49,037 nucleotides of DNA, from the NCBI GenBank assembly GCA_030753265.1, contig JASMCQ010000044.1, positions 1-49,037 of the forward strand, read 5' to 3'. Shown one piece after another: positions 16,861-24,814 of the stretch (positions within the stretch are counted from its first letter, which is position 1; every line of letters begins with the position of its first letter). The position numbers and the translations under genes were made by a program. The DNA is from Dehalococcoidia bacterium (lineage in GTDB: Bacteria > Chloroflexota > Dehalococcoidia > UBA3495). The notes under the pieces were generated by a model that worked only from the letters and a program-made list of their open reading frames with translations, made no database searches and was not told the origin of the DNA.

Positions 16861-17769
16861 TCACTTCAGAGCTATGGCGGCAACCCCGGCCACGATGAGA
16901 GAAGTGGATACAATCTTGACCGTCAACGCGCGCGTGGAGGTCTGCTCTCCCAAGAATCCGGAGAAGCGCAGGGCGAGGGCCGTGCTGTACAGCAGGACAA
17001 AGAAAGAGCGCGTGGCGACGAGGGTGGTGACCAGCGAGACGGGGCCCAACGAGAGGGCCCAAAGGGTCAATATCATGGAGGAACTGGCGAGCACCACCTC
17101 ATTCATCCCGAGGATGGCGAAGGCTGGGCTTCGTTGACGTACCAGTTCGCGGACCTCGCGCAGCGGCGCCGGACGGAGGGCGCCCAGCAACAGGACGCCG
17201 CTCAACCCCAGGCTGCGCAGGGCGTGGGTGTGGAGCACCGGCAAATCGTCGAGGGCGACCTTGCCGGTGACGTGGGCGGCCGCCGCGATGGCGCTTCCCA
17301 GCATCAGGATGAAGAAAGACCGGTGCAAGAAGAGGCCGCGGTACCCTTGGTCCAGTCGCAACGAGATCAGGACTGCCCCCGCCACGGTGGCCAAGATGGC
17401 GATCCAGTGGAATGCGGAGAGGTCCTCGTCCAAGAAGAAAACGGCCAGCAGCGCGGCAAAAATAGGAAAGGTCTGGTAGACGGGAACGGAGCGTGAGACC
17501 TCCTGGGAGTAGAGCACGCGAAGGAAGAACCACGCGCTGAGTCCCCAGAGGCCACCGGAAAAGAAGCCCCAACCGATGGACGAAGCTGTCGTCGTCTCCG
17601 GCCAGGTCAACGCGAGGACCAGGATGATACCAATGCTCCCCTGCGCCACGCCGATCAAGAGGGGTAAGGTCAGTGGGGACCGCAAGTAGCGGAAAAGGAG
17701 CGTCTTGTCGAGGATGTTGATCATCCCCGCGACGGCTGCTCCTAACAGGGCGATTACTACCCACGACAA
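16861..17769 (-). CDS. EamA/DMT-superfamily transporter
   Basis: A 302-residue integral membrane protein with about ten hydrophobic helices in two five-helix halves, as in the drug/metabolite transporter superfamily. The first half starts VVIALLGAAVAGMINILDKTLL; the second starts FILMLGSAIAAAAHVTG. The start appears to be TTG at 17769 with GGAG about 11 bases upstream; no better ATG lies near the first helix. The gene precedes the Nudix gene on the same strand. Such proteins export or import small metabolites; no substrate is indicated. Confidence 0.85.
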   Translation of the reverse strand: MSWVVIALLGAAVAGMINILDKTLLFRYLRSPLTLPLLIGVAQGSIGIILVLALTWPETTTASSIGWGFFSGGLWGLSAWFFLRVLYSQEVSRSVPVYQTFPIFAALLAVFFLDEDLSAFHWIAILATVAGAVLISLRLDQGYRGLFLHRSFFILMLGSAIAAAAHVTGKVALDDLPVLHTHALRSLGLSGVLLLGALRPAPLREVRELVRQRSPAFAILGMNEVVLASSSMILTLWALSLGPVSLVTTLVATRSFFVLLYSTALALRFSGFLGEQTSTRALTVKIVSTSLIVAGVAAIALK

Positions 17770-17964
17770 GGTGTCGTCACTCCGCCGGTACGCATTGTGT
17801 CCGGGGAACCGCGCGAGGCCCGGCCGGGGCGCCGAAAGACGTAACTTCGACTAAGACGTTCGGCTTCACCAGGGCGCCGTTGCCGCGGTATGGATTGCGT
17901 ACCGGACGTTGGCGCCCGCGCCGGGTGGCGCCGGTCTGGCGGAGGTGCTGCCCGGTTATCCAGT

Positions 17965-19062
17965 CTAGGCGATACGATGGGGAGCCAACGCCTTCTCATT
18001 GAGGGTGATCCCCATACCCGGCCGGTCCGATGGCCCCACCTTGCCATCCTCGATCATCAGAGTCTCTTCAAACATCTGGCCCCACATCGGGTCGGTGGTG
18101 CTGTTGTAGAACTCAACGGTCAGACCGTTGGGAATCGCCGCCACCAGTTGAACGTGGACCTCCTGGTTGCCGTGGGGAGCGATCGGCAAGTCCTGGGATT
18201 GGGCCAAGGCCGCCACCTTCATGAACTCGGTAATGCCGCCCATTATCTGAGCGTCGGGTTGGATGATTGCAACGCAGCGGTTCTCGATCAAGTCGCGAAA
18301 ACCGTAGCGGGTGTACTCGTTCTCTCCGGTGGCGATCGGGATTATGGTAGCCTGGCTGATCAGCTTGTGGCCCTTGTAGTCATCGGGGAACACCGGCTCC
18401 TCGAACCAGGTGATCTCATACTTTTCGATCTTCCGCGCCATCTGGATGGCATCGTAATAGCGGTAGGCGCAGTTGGCATCCACCATCACGTTCACATCCG
18501 GGCCCACGGTCTCGCGGACCACCCGCACCCGTTCAACATCCTCGCGAATCGAAGCGCCGCCGATCTTCATCTTGAGTGCCCGCGCCCCCGTGGACAGGCT
18601 GTTCTCCACCTCGGCGGCCAGCTCTTCCAGTCCCTTTCCTTCCTCGTAGTAGCCGCCGGCGACGTAGACCGGCACCTTGTCGGTGAACCCGCCGAGCAGC
18701 TTGTGGACCGGGCGGTTGGCGGCCTTGCCCTTTATGTCCCACAGCGCGATGTCGATTCCACTGATTACCCTGGTGGTCACGCCTCGCCGTCCCACGAGCT
18801 TGGGCTGCCACATTTCGTGCCAGATCTTCTCCGTGTCGAAGGGGTCTTGCCCGATCACGTACTGTTTCAGATGCTCGAGGATCGCCACCCCCACGTCGGG
18901 CGCCTCTCGGATATCGCGGCCCAACCCGATGCCGGTTATGCCTTCGTCCGTCTCCACCTTGATAACGTTCAGCCCTGAAGTGGTGTATACGTGCCGGCCG
19001 TTACGTATCGGCGTGTGCCTGGGCCATCGGTAGACTTCCACCTTCACGTCAGTGACTTTCAC
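17965..19062 (-). CDS. Mandelate racemase/muconate lactonizing-type enolase-superfamily enzyme
   Basis: A 365-residue enolase-superfamily enzyme that abstracts the proton alpha to a carboxylate, typically an acid-sugar dehydratase or racemase. The catalytic set is complete and even falls at mandelate-racemase numbering: K164-x-K166 in LKMKIGG, metal ligands D195 (VDANCAY), E221 (WFEEP) and E247 (ATGENE), the D270-H297 dyad (QPDAQ and APHGNQ), and E317. With both the KxK lysine and the His/Asp dyad it belongs to the mandelate racemase subgroup. Ends 102 bases before the enoyl-CoA hydratase gene region; a CCCTCACCC repeat lies between. Substrate likely a sugar acid, which fits the nearby Gfo/Idh/MocA enzyme, but this is inference. 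Confidence 0.93.
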   Translation of the reverse strand: MKVTDVKVEVYRWPRHTPIRNGRHVYTTSGLNVIKVETDEGITGIGLGRDIREAPDVGVAILEHLKQYVIGQDPFDTEKIWHEMWQPKLVGRRGVTTRVISGIDIALWDIKGKAANRPVHKLLGGFTDKVPVYVAGGYYEEGKGLEELAAEVENSLSTGARALKMKIGGASIREDVERVRVVRETVGPDVNVMVDANCAYRYYDAIQMARKIEKYEITWFEEPVFPDDYKGHKLISQATIIPIATGENEYTRYGFRDLIENRCVAIIQPDAQIMGGITEFMKVAALAQSQDLPIAPHGNQEVHVQLVAAIPNGLTVEFYNSTTDPMWGQMFEETLMIEDGKVGPSDRPGMGITLNEKALAPHRIA

Positions 19063-19095
19063 GATTCACCTGCCCTGTTGATATGATGGTTGGGT

Positions 19096-19155
19096 GCCCT
19101 CACCCCGGCCTCCGGCCACCCCTCTTCCACTGGGAGAGGGGACGGGGGTGAGGGC
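19096..19155. repeat. Palindromic intergenic repeat (CCCTCACCC family), second copy
   Basis: CCCTCACCCCG and GGGGGTGAGGG outer arms with CCTCTTCCAC/GGGAGAGGG inside, placed between the hydratase gene and the enolase-superfamily gene. Confidence 0.75.
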
Positions 19156-19163
19156 TTGTAACC

Positions 19164-19937
19164 CTATCTTCCGGTAAAGTTCGGCTTGCGCTTTTCGGCG
19201 AAGGCCTTGGGGCCCTCCTTGGCGTCGTCGGTGTCGCGCAGCACCTGGCCGATGGCCTGCTCCAGCCGCACCCCGAATTCGAAGGGCATGTACTGTCCCC
19301 TCACGGCCAGCTCCTTGATGGCCCGCATCGCCAGAGGACCGTTCTGGCAGATAACGTCGGCCATGCGCTCGGCCTCGGCCATCAGCTCGCCGAGGGGGAC
19401 GACGTTGTTCACCAGGCCATGCTGTTGCGCGTCCTGGGCGGAGAGCATCTCGCCGCTCAGCAGCATCCACATGGCGATGGGGTAGGGAAGCTGCCGGATG
19501 GCGCGTTGCGTGCCGCCGTTCCCCGGCAAAATGCCGCGTTTCACCTCGGAGAGGCCAAACTTGGCGTGGCCAGCGGCCACCCGAAGGTCGGTGGCCAGCA
19601 GGAGGGTCATACCGCCGCCCAGGCAGTAGCCGTTAACTGCGGCGATCACCGGCTTCCAGATTTCCAGGCCCCGGTTGAGGATCTGTTCCTCCTGGGTCTG
19701 CCAGAAGTGCCACTTTTCCTCTACTTTTGGTATCATCTTCCGCAGGTCGGCGCCCGCGCAGAAGGCCTTCTCGCCGGTGCCGGTGATGATGGCGCACCAC
19801 ACATCCGGGTCGTCCCGCACGTCGGTCCAGGCCTCGGAAAGCTCGGCGAAGGTCTCCGGGTCCAGGGCGTTCATAACCTCGGGCCGGTTGAGGGTTATGT
19901 ACGCAATCTTCCCTTTCTTCTCGTAGATCAGGGCCAT
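19164..19937 (-). CDS. Enoyl-CoA hydratase/isomerase family protein
   Basis: A 257-residue crotonase-fold protein. Oxyanion-hole segments are AFCAGADLRKM (about residue 63) and NGYCLGGGMTLLLATDLRVA (about 105-125). The hydratase region FGLSEVKRGILPGNGGTQR carries the first catalytic Glu position (SE-V), and GEMLSAQDAQQHGLV follows. GGGAGGAG lies seven bases upstream of the ATG. Length is canonical. It acts on a CoA thioester, perhaps an acyl chain from the catabolic neighbourhood. It is downstream of the transketolase-like gene by 165 bases on the same strand. Confidence 0.92.
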   Translation of the reverse strand: MALIYEKKGKIAYITLNRPEVMNALDPETFAELSEAWTDVRDDPDVWCAIITGTGEKAFCAGADLRKMIPKVEEKWHFWQTQEEQILNRGLEIWKPVIAAVNGYCLGGGMTLLLATDLRVAAGHAKFGLSEVKRGILPGNGGTQRAIRQLPYPIAMWMLLSGEMLSAQDAQQHGLVNNVVPLGELMAEAERMADVICQNGPLAMRAIKELAVRGQYMPFEFGVRLEQAIGQVLRDTDDAKEGPKAFAEKRKPNFTGR

Positions 19938-20102
19938 AGCCTAGCTCCTCCCGTTGTGGTTGGCTCCAGAGAATGTCGCGCTGCCCCCGGCCGGGGCAAG
20001 GGGTAGCTCTGTTGGCGTTGATGGTATTTCGTGGCCCTCGCCCGGAGGGCGGCCCCCCACGCCAGGAAGCAGCATCCGTCCCAAACTCAGCGCGGTTCGT
20101 CC

Positions 20103-22652
20103 TTATTTCAGGCTGGCAAGCTGCTCCGCCTGGCGGGATATCCGGCTGTCGCGGTCGAGGGCGAATCGCTTGACTCCCTGGAATATCGACTCGGAATCCA
20201 GGTGGGCTTCCGCGATCACATCCCCTTCCGTCCCACCGGTCAACCACTTGTTGTGCCAGTCAGATACCAGGGAATAGGCGTCGGTCAACGGCCCGGCATC
20301 CTGCACCGGCCAGACTCTTCTGGTCCCGGTACTGACTACCATGAGATCGAAGCAGGCCTCGGGCGGCAATACTCGGTCCCGGTACTCCTGGGGCTGCCGT
20401 TGGAACAGCTCCTCGCTGATGGCCGAGACCACTTTGACGTTTATCCCCTCTTGCTCCAGGCGAGCCAGCACGGACACCAGGTTAACCGTGGAAGACGAGC
20501 CCTGAACTACAACGTAGCCATGTTTGGGCTTTCCGGGATCGAAGTCCCTGATGACGTATAGGCCCTTGGACGCAGCCTTGGGGTCCTTATCCGCGAAGGT
20601 GCTTCGGTCGGCCACCGGGAAGTCCGGCCGGGCCACCTCGATGACAATCACTCCTACCTTCGGGTCTCGCGCCGCAATCTCGGCAGCCGCAAAATAGCCG
20701 GACGCCACATCGTTATAGTCCCAGAAACTCAGGGTGATCACCTGGTTTCTGGGGAACAACTTCCACACCTGGGGCGAGTAAATGCCGAAATGGGTGCGGG
20801 CGTCGGCTGCCGTCTCCGGCCCGGAATGGCCCGCGAGTATATTCAGAACGCCGACCCGGAACGGGCTGTCCTGATTCTGTTGGCTCCAGACTCGGGCCGG
20901 CAGATACATGAGCGGGGTAAATGCTCCGTAAGTCCCGCTGAGCGCCCAGACGCCGACGTGGCGGTCCGGATGCAGTGACGCGGTCTGACCGACGAGGCCT
21001 ATGGCGGTGGACACATTTCCTGCTTCTTGAATACCTGCTTTGAATCGTGTTCCGGAGGGATTACTCACGGGGTCGAAATGGCCCCATAATGATCCGCCTT
21101 CCATGTTTATCGAGTCGGATAAATCTGCCGCGATGGTCACGAACCGGTTGCCCGTCACGTAGTTTATCCACTTGATAATCTCGGAAATCGCGCGACGAGA
21201 ACCCCGCGATCCGCCAGCCTCTTCAAACAGCTTTATGGTAACTTCTTTCTCTTCTCCCGATACGGGATTGCGGACGGTGACGGTCTGTGGCTCCAGGGGC
21301 AGATTTTCGACCTTGAGGCGAGGGTCCTGGAACGGATCGGTTTCCCGGTCGATTCGAATCGGCATGTCGTCGGACACGGAGTCGCCAATATCCGCCAACC
21401 GGTCGGCCAGCCAGTCCCCAAGGCCATCCTTGTCGAGCACGGACATGGCAACATCTATGTTTTGCTTGAATTGGATCAGGCGCTCCTTGGTGCCGGAAAC
21501 CGCGCCCTCGCGGATCCCGCCGAACTCGACGCCAAAACGCCGTTCGAAGGTTGCTGCCAGGCCCTGGAAGTAATCTCCGTTCATCGGGAGGGCGTAGGGG
21601 TGGCTCTGGTAGCTGACTATCTGCTTACCGAATCCGGGGATGTTCCCGTCTTCAGCCGTGGGCCACCATCCCTTGACGGTCGGGCCCACGAGGATCATCG
21701 GCCTGTTGTCCGACGGGTCCCAATCCTCCATGGTCTTCAGCGCGGCGACTATCTGATCATAGTCATTGCCGTCCTCGATGGTCAGGACATTCCAACCGTA
21801 CGATGCCCACTGATCCTCGATGCGGTAGCCGCCGTACTCGGGCCGGATCACGCTGCCGATTAGCTCGTCATCGATCCCGGCGTTGTTGTAAGAGAGGAGT
21901 ATTCTCAACCGCTTGCCGACTTGCTGGGCCACCGCTTGGGTCTTGAGTTCCTGGGAATGCCCGGAAGTCAGCGCGAATTCACCTTCGATGGCGATAATCT
22001 TGAGGCTATCCGGCGCACCGATCAGGTCCCAAAATGCGGCTTTCCCAGCGGCCGTGGCAATACCGACCCCCGAGGGCCCCCCGTTGACGTCGTTGGTAAG
22101 ATCGGTGGTCTCCGAATGGCCGGACAAGGCCCGGATGCCTCTGATTTTGGATTGCGCCATCAGCGGGTGAGACTCGAGGCCGTTTTCGCGTAACAACCGT
22201 TCCAACGGCTCCTTACCTCGGCGGAAACCCAGCGCGTCGATGGACAGCATTGCCAGCTTTGGATCCACCGAGAATCGGGCGTCGCCGGTCTTGGCGTGTT
22301 TTCTCGCCAGCGCCTCTCCCATGATCATCCAGAGGGCGTAGGTCGCCGGTGCGGCATGCCCGCCGGCCAACATGAATTTATCGGCGTAGGGGTGCTTGGG
22401 GCGGCGATAATCGAATCGTAACCCTCCGAGGCCGGCTCCCACCAGATGGGATGCGACAGTGTAAGGGATGTAGGCCAGCGGGCCGCCAAGATGCCCGGTC
22501 TGAGAGTAGTTGCCCATCAGGACCATCATCATTGCCGTCAAGAATCCAACGTCTTCAAGACGGTCTCTTTGATAGTCCGGCAGCGAAACAGAGTTACGCG
22601 TTGCGCTAGCGGTCAGTGCCAAGCTGTTGACGGTGGTTGTTGTCCCGGACAT
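20103..22652 (-). CDS. Divergent transketolase-like thiamine diphosphate enzyme
   Basis: An 849-residue protein with transketolase architecture: an N-terminal ThDP domain (GHLGGPLAYIPY at 53-64, GGHAAP at 97-102), a pyrimidine domain (about 490-660: KWINYVTGNRFVTIAADLSDS and GIQEAGNVSTAIGL), and a C-terminal domain. The ThDP/Mg2+ motif is altered: where transketolases have GDG followed about 30 residues later by N, this has EGE (223-225) and NNAGIDDE (256-263). It is longer than ordinary transketolases (about 650) and closer in size to pyruvate dehydrogenase E1 of the AceE type. AGGAG precedes the ATG by ten bases. It may be a transketolase-like enzyme with a different substrate. Family sure, activity not. 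Confidence 0.83.
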   Translation of the reverse strand: MSGTTTTVNSLALTASATRNSVSLPDYQRDRLEDVGFLTAMMMVLMGNYSQTGHLGGPLAYIPYTVASHLVGAGLGGLRFDYRRPKHPYADKFMLAGGHAAPATYALWMIMGEALARKHAKTGDARFSVDPKLAMLSIDALGFRRGKEPLERLLRENGLESHPLMAQSKIRGIRALSGHSETTDLTNDVNGGPSGVGIATAAGKAAFWDLIGAPDSLKIIAIEGEFALTSGHSQELKTQAVAQQVGKRLRILLSYNNAGIDDELIGSVIRPEYGGYRIEDQWASYGWNVLTIEDGNDYDQIVAALKTMEDWDPSDNRPMILVGPTVKGWWPTAEDGNIPGFGKQIVSYQSHPYALPMNGDYFQGLAATFERRFGVEFGGIREGAVSGTKERLIQFKQNIDVAMSVLDKDGLGDWLADRLADIGDSVSDDMPIRIDRETDPFQDPRLKVENLPLEPQTVTVRNPVSGEEKEVTIKLFEEAGGSRGSRRAISEIIKWINYVTGNRFVTIAADLSDSINMEGGSLWGHFDPVSNPSGTRFKAGIQEAGNVSTAIGLVGQTASLHPDRHVGVWALSGTYGAFTPLMYLPARVWSQQNQDSPFRVGVLNILAGHSGPETAADARTHFGIYSPQVWKLFPRNQVITLSFWDYNDVASGYFAAAEIAARDPKVGVIVIEVARPDFPVADRSTFADKDPKAASKGLYVIRDFDPGKPKHGYVVVQGSSSTVNLVSVLARLEQEGINVKVVSAISEELFQRQPQEYRDRVLPPEACFDLMVVSTGTRRVWPVQDAGPLTDAYSLVSDWHNKWLTGGTEGDVIAEAHLDSESIFQGVKRFALDRDSRISRQAEQLASLK

Positions 22653-22887
22653 CGCTCAGTGCTCCTAAATGTTAGGTGGGGTTCCGCCGGAGTCCCGGCA
22701 GGTCCTCGATGGGAAGCTGAAGTTTCTCGTTCCCCTGGCAGGGGCGAAGAACAGGTGAACTCGGGAACCCCCGCGACGGCTCTCCGGGCTCGTTACTGGT
22801 CTTGAGGCCCTCGACCGCCGGATCGCGCCGGAGCGGGAATTCCCGTCTCCGGTTGCCGATTGCGCCGACACCCATGATGCCCGTGTC

Positions 22888-23109
22888 TCAAAGCTGTGTC
22901 AACAGCACCAACATCAGCAGCACGGTTAGGGGTAAGCCGTACTTGATGAAGTCGAATACGCTCAAAAGCCTGGTCCCAGTTTCGGGGTCCTTGCTCATGG
23001 CGAAGACGATTGCGTTGTTCGGGGTCCCCACCACCAGGACGTTGGCGAAAGAAGAGGCGAAGGAAACCATCAACCCCACCTTCCAGACTGACGCAACCGA
23101 CGTTGTCAT
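22888..23109 (-). pseudogene. C-terminal remnant of an SLC13/DASS sodium-coupled anion transporter
   Basis: Seventy-three residues, two hydrophobic segments, with VGTPNNAIVFAM and SVFDFIKYGLPLTVLL, which are the terminal signature of SLC13-family permeases (the TPPN-type motif and last helix). The preceding ~400 residues expected for a full transporter are absent: upstream in the same frame a TGA lies seven codons before the first Met. The remnant therefore seems truncated, perhaps by deletion. Whether the sequence at 23110-23338 contributes earlier portions in another frame I could not establish. Confidence 0.65.
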
Positions 23110-23605
23110 CCGCGACGTCTTCTTTCATGGCAATCCGGGCCCTCAGTTCCGCGGCGACAGTCAGCAGGTCAATGGCTTCCAGCGCCTTGCCGGTGGTCTG
23201 AAATTTGGGCTGGCTCGCGGTGGCGCCGATGAGGTTGCTTCGGCCAAACTCATTATTTCCGGGGCGACTCAAGAACCCCTCGCCGGCCGTCTGTGGGACA
23301 GCCCTCTCCCCACAGCTATGGGAAAGGCCACACCCCATGAGTTGGATTCAACCGCCGGGCGCACACCAAAACGTCCCCGGAGCTACGTGCCCGAAAACCA
23401 GGTCGGTTATGTCCCCCACCGCAATGCCGCTGGGGCACCAAGCGACCGTGGTAACCGGTCCGCAAGCATTTGCGGGCTTCGCCGGCCACGGAAAGAGGAA
23501 AGAATCTCGTTCAGGCGGCAGGTAATGCTTCAGTAACTCTTCACTCCATACAATGGCCCCATTGGACGCTCCATACACCTTGGATCTTTGCGAACTGAGG
23601 TTCAG
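23110..23605. other. Region between the transporter remnant and the next gene; possible decayed coding
   Basis: Frames on the minus strand (23110-23338 and 23348-23578) read as ordinary protein in places but lack recognisable domains and complete starts. Likely degenerated gene debris; no feature can be supported. Confidence 0.35.
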
Positions 23606-24067
23606 ATGAGCTTATCTTGCGATGAGCGGACGAGTTTTACCAACGGCGCTGACCCCGGTCACCACAACGGCACGGTCCCCACTCTGGCCGTGGCGCCCGC
23701 GGGTTCTCAACCCGAATCAAAGACATACTACCGGAGCCGGCGGCACCATCCCCCCGTCATGGTTGAGGCCAGGGTATATTGGTGGCAAACCGACGAGCGG
23801 AGGGTGGCGTGTGTCGATAATCAGTTTGGCATTTTGCCGGCGATCCCCGTTCGGTTCAGTTGCATCGGGACCCTAACGCCCAAGTATCCCAAACGCTACC
23901 GGGTAGACCTGGCTCAAGCGCTGGACAAGCTGCCGGAACTGAACAAGCGGGAACTGAAACTGCTGGGCGCATCGCTGGCGGCAGCCATCAGCAAAGAGTT
24001 GGACGTGGAAGTGGCCCCATTCAATGGCGACGTCATCAATTTGAGCTTGGGCGTCGATGACCAGTAG
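23606..24067 (+). CDS. Hypothetical protein
   Basis: A 153-residue protein. ATG 23606 has GAGG six bases upstream. The first ~45 residues are low in structure; from about residue 50 (VMVEARVYWWQTDERRV) there are beta strands, and residues about 100-140 contain a clear amphipathic helix region (RVDLAQALDKLPELNKRELK). No known domain is recognisable. It stands between a transporter remnant and the tRNA-Asp unit on the opposite strand. It may be real but I give only modest support. Confidence 0.45.
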   Translation: MSLSCDERTSFTNGADPGHHNGTVPTLAVAPAGSQPESKTYYRSRRHHPPVMVEARVYWWQTDERRVACVDNQFGILPAIPVRFSCIGTLTPKYPKRYRVDLAQALDKLPELNKRELKLLGASLAAAISKELDVEVAPFNGDVINLSLGVDDQ

Positions 24068-24413
24068 CCGCCACGGTCCTCAATGGATTCCGGCAGCATA
24101 ATGGGGGAATACCGTCAGCGCCGGTTGAGGAGCTGCCCCCTCGAGGTTTAGCAGCAAACCGACCGCGGCAAAGGGCAACCTGGCGTGCGGTGCTCAGGCG
24201 GTGCTCAGATGGAAGAGGCAGGGAGAAACCCTGGCTCTGTTTTTTTGTCACCGTTTTGGGTCCGGCAAAACGCGGCCGGGATGACCCACCTGGAAACGGT
24301 GGGAGCGGCGAGCCAAGCCTCCCGTCCGGCCCCAAAACCCACCGGGGACTCCCACGAGAGAGAGGGGGGGCGGAGCGGCGGATGGGACCCGCGGGTGTTG
24401 GCCCGACGGCGGC
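24068..24413. other. Intergenic region, no gene seen
   Basis: No supported frame on either strand; it ends in the terminator of the tRNA-Asp unit. Confidence 0.4.
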
Positions 24414-24444
24414 CCTAAAGAAAAAGCCGCCCGTGACAGGCGGC
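24414..24444 (-). terminator. Rho-independent terminator of the tRNA-Asp transcript
   Basis: On the minus strand GCCGCC and GGCGGC form a 6-bp stem with loop TGTCACG, followed by CTTTTTCTTT. It lies about 60 bases after the tRNA 3' end. Confidence 0.8.
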
Positions 24445-24505
24445 CTCTTGCGCCCACACTCCTTCGGTATTCCCGGAGAGAAGCGAAGGGCAAGTTCTGT
24501 GCTGA

Positions 24506-24581
24506 TGGCGACCCGGATGGGACTCGAACCCACGATCTCAGCCTTGACAGGGCTGCATGTTAACCGCTACACCACCGGGCC
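24506..24581 (-). tRNA. tRNA-Asp (anticodon GTC)
   Basis: A complete 76-base cloverleaf including the encoded CCA. Acceptor GGCCCGG pairs with CCGGGTC (one G-T pair), the anticodon stem CAGCC/GGCTG encloses loop CTGTCAA, giving anticodon GTC, and the T arm is GTGGG TTCGAGT CCCAT. It has its own promoter and terminator. Confidence 0.96.
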
Positions 24582-24585
24582 AGGC

Positions 24586-24615
24586 AAAAAGGCCAGGCAC
24601 ACAATGTCCCTGGCC
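24586..24615 (-). terminator. Terminator-like hairpin between the giant-protein gene and tRNA-Asp
   Basis: On the minus strand GGCCAGG and CCTGGCC (24591-24615) form a stem with an 11-base loop followed by TTTTT. It probably ends the transcript of the propeller/DUF5666 gene; the predicted tRNA start point (about 24614) lies in it, so it could instead be a leader hairpin of the tRNA. Confidence 0.5.
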
Positions 24616-24620
24616 TTCTG

Positions 24621-24650
24621 AGTGTATGATTTTTCCATTAGAGGTGTCAA
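24621..24650 (-). promoter_or_regulatory. Sigma-70 promoter of tRNA-Asp
   Basis: Minus-strand TTGACA (24650-24645) and TACACT (24626-24621) with an 18-base spacer, about 40 bases before the tRNA. Confidence 0.65.
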
Positions 24651-24814
24651 GCGCGCGGTAGTTCAGCGGGGCTGTTCGACAACCTTGGGTGGCGCCGGCA
24701 TTCGTAACCAAAGTGAACCGCTGCGCGGGCCTTCACCCGGCCCAAGCGGCGCCAGGGCTTCCCAATCCGTCAGGGAACGGGAGCGAGGGTGCGGGCATGG
24801 GTCGGACCGCCCCT

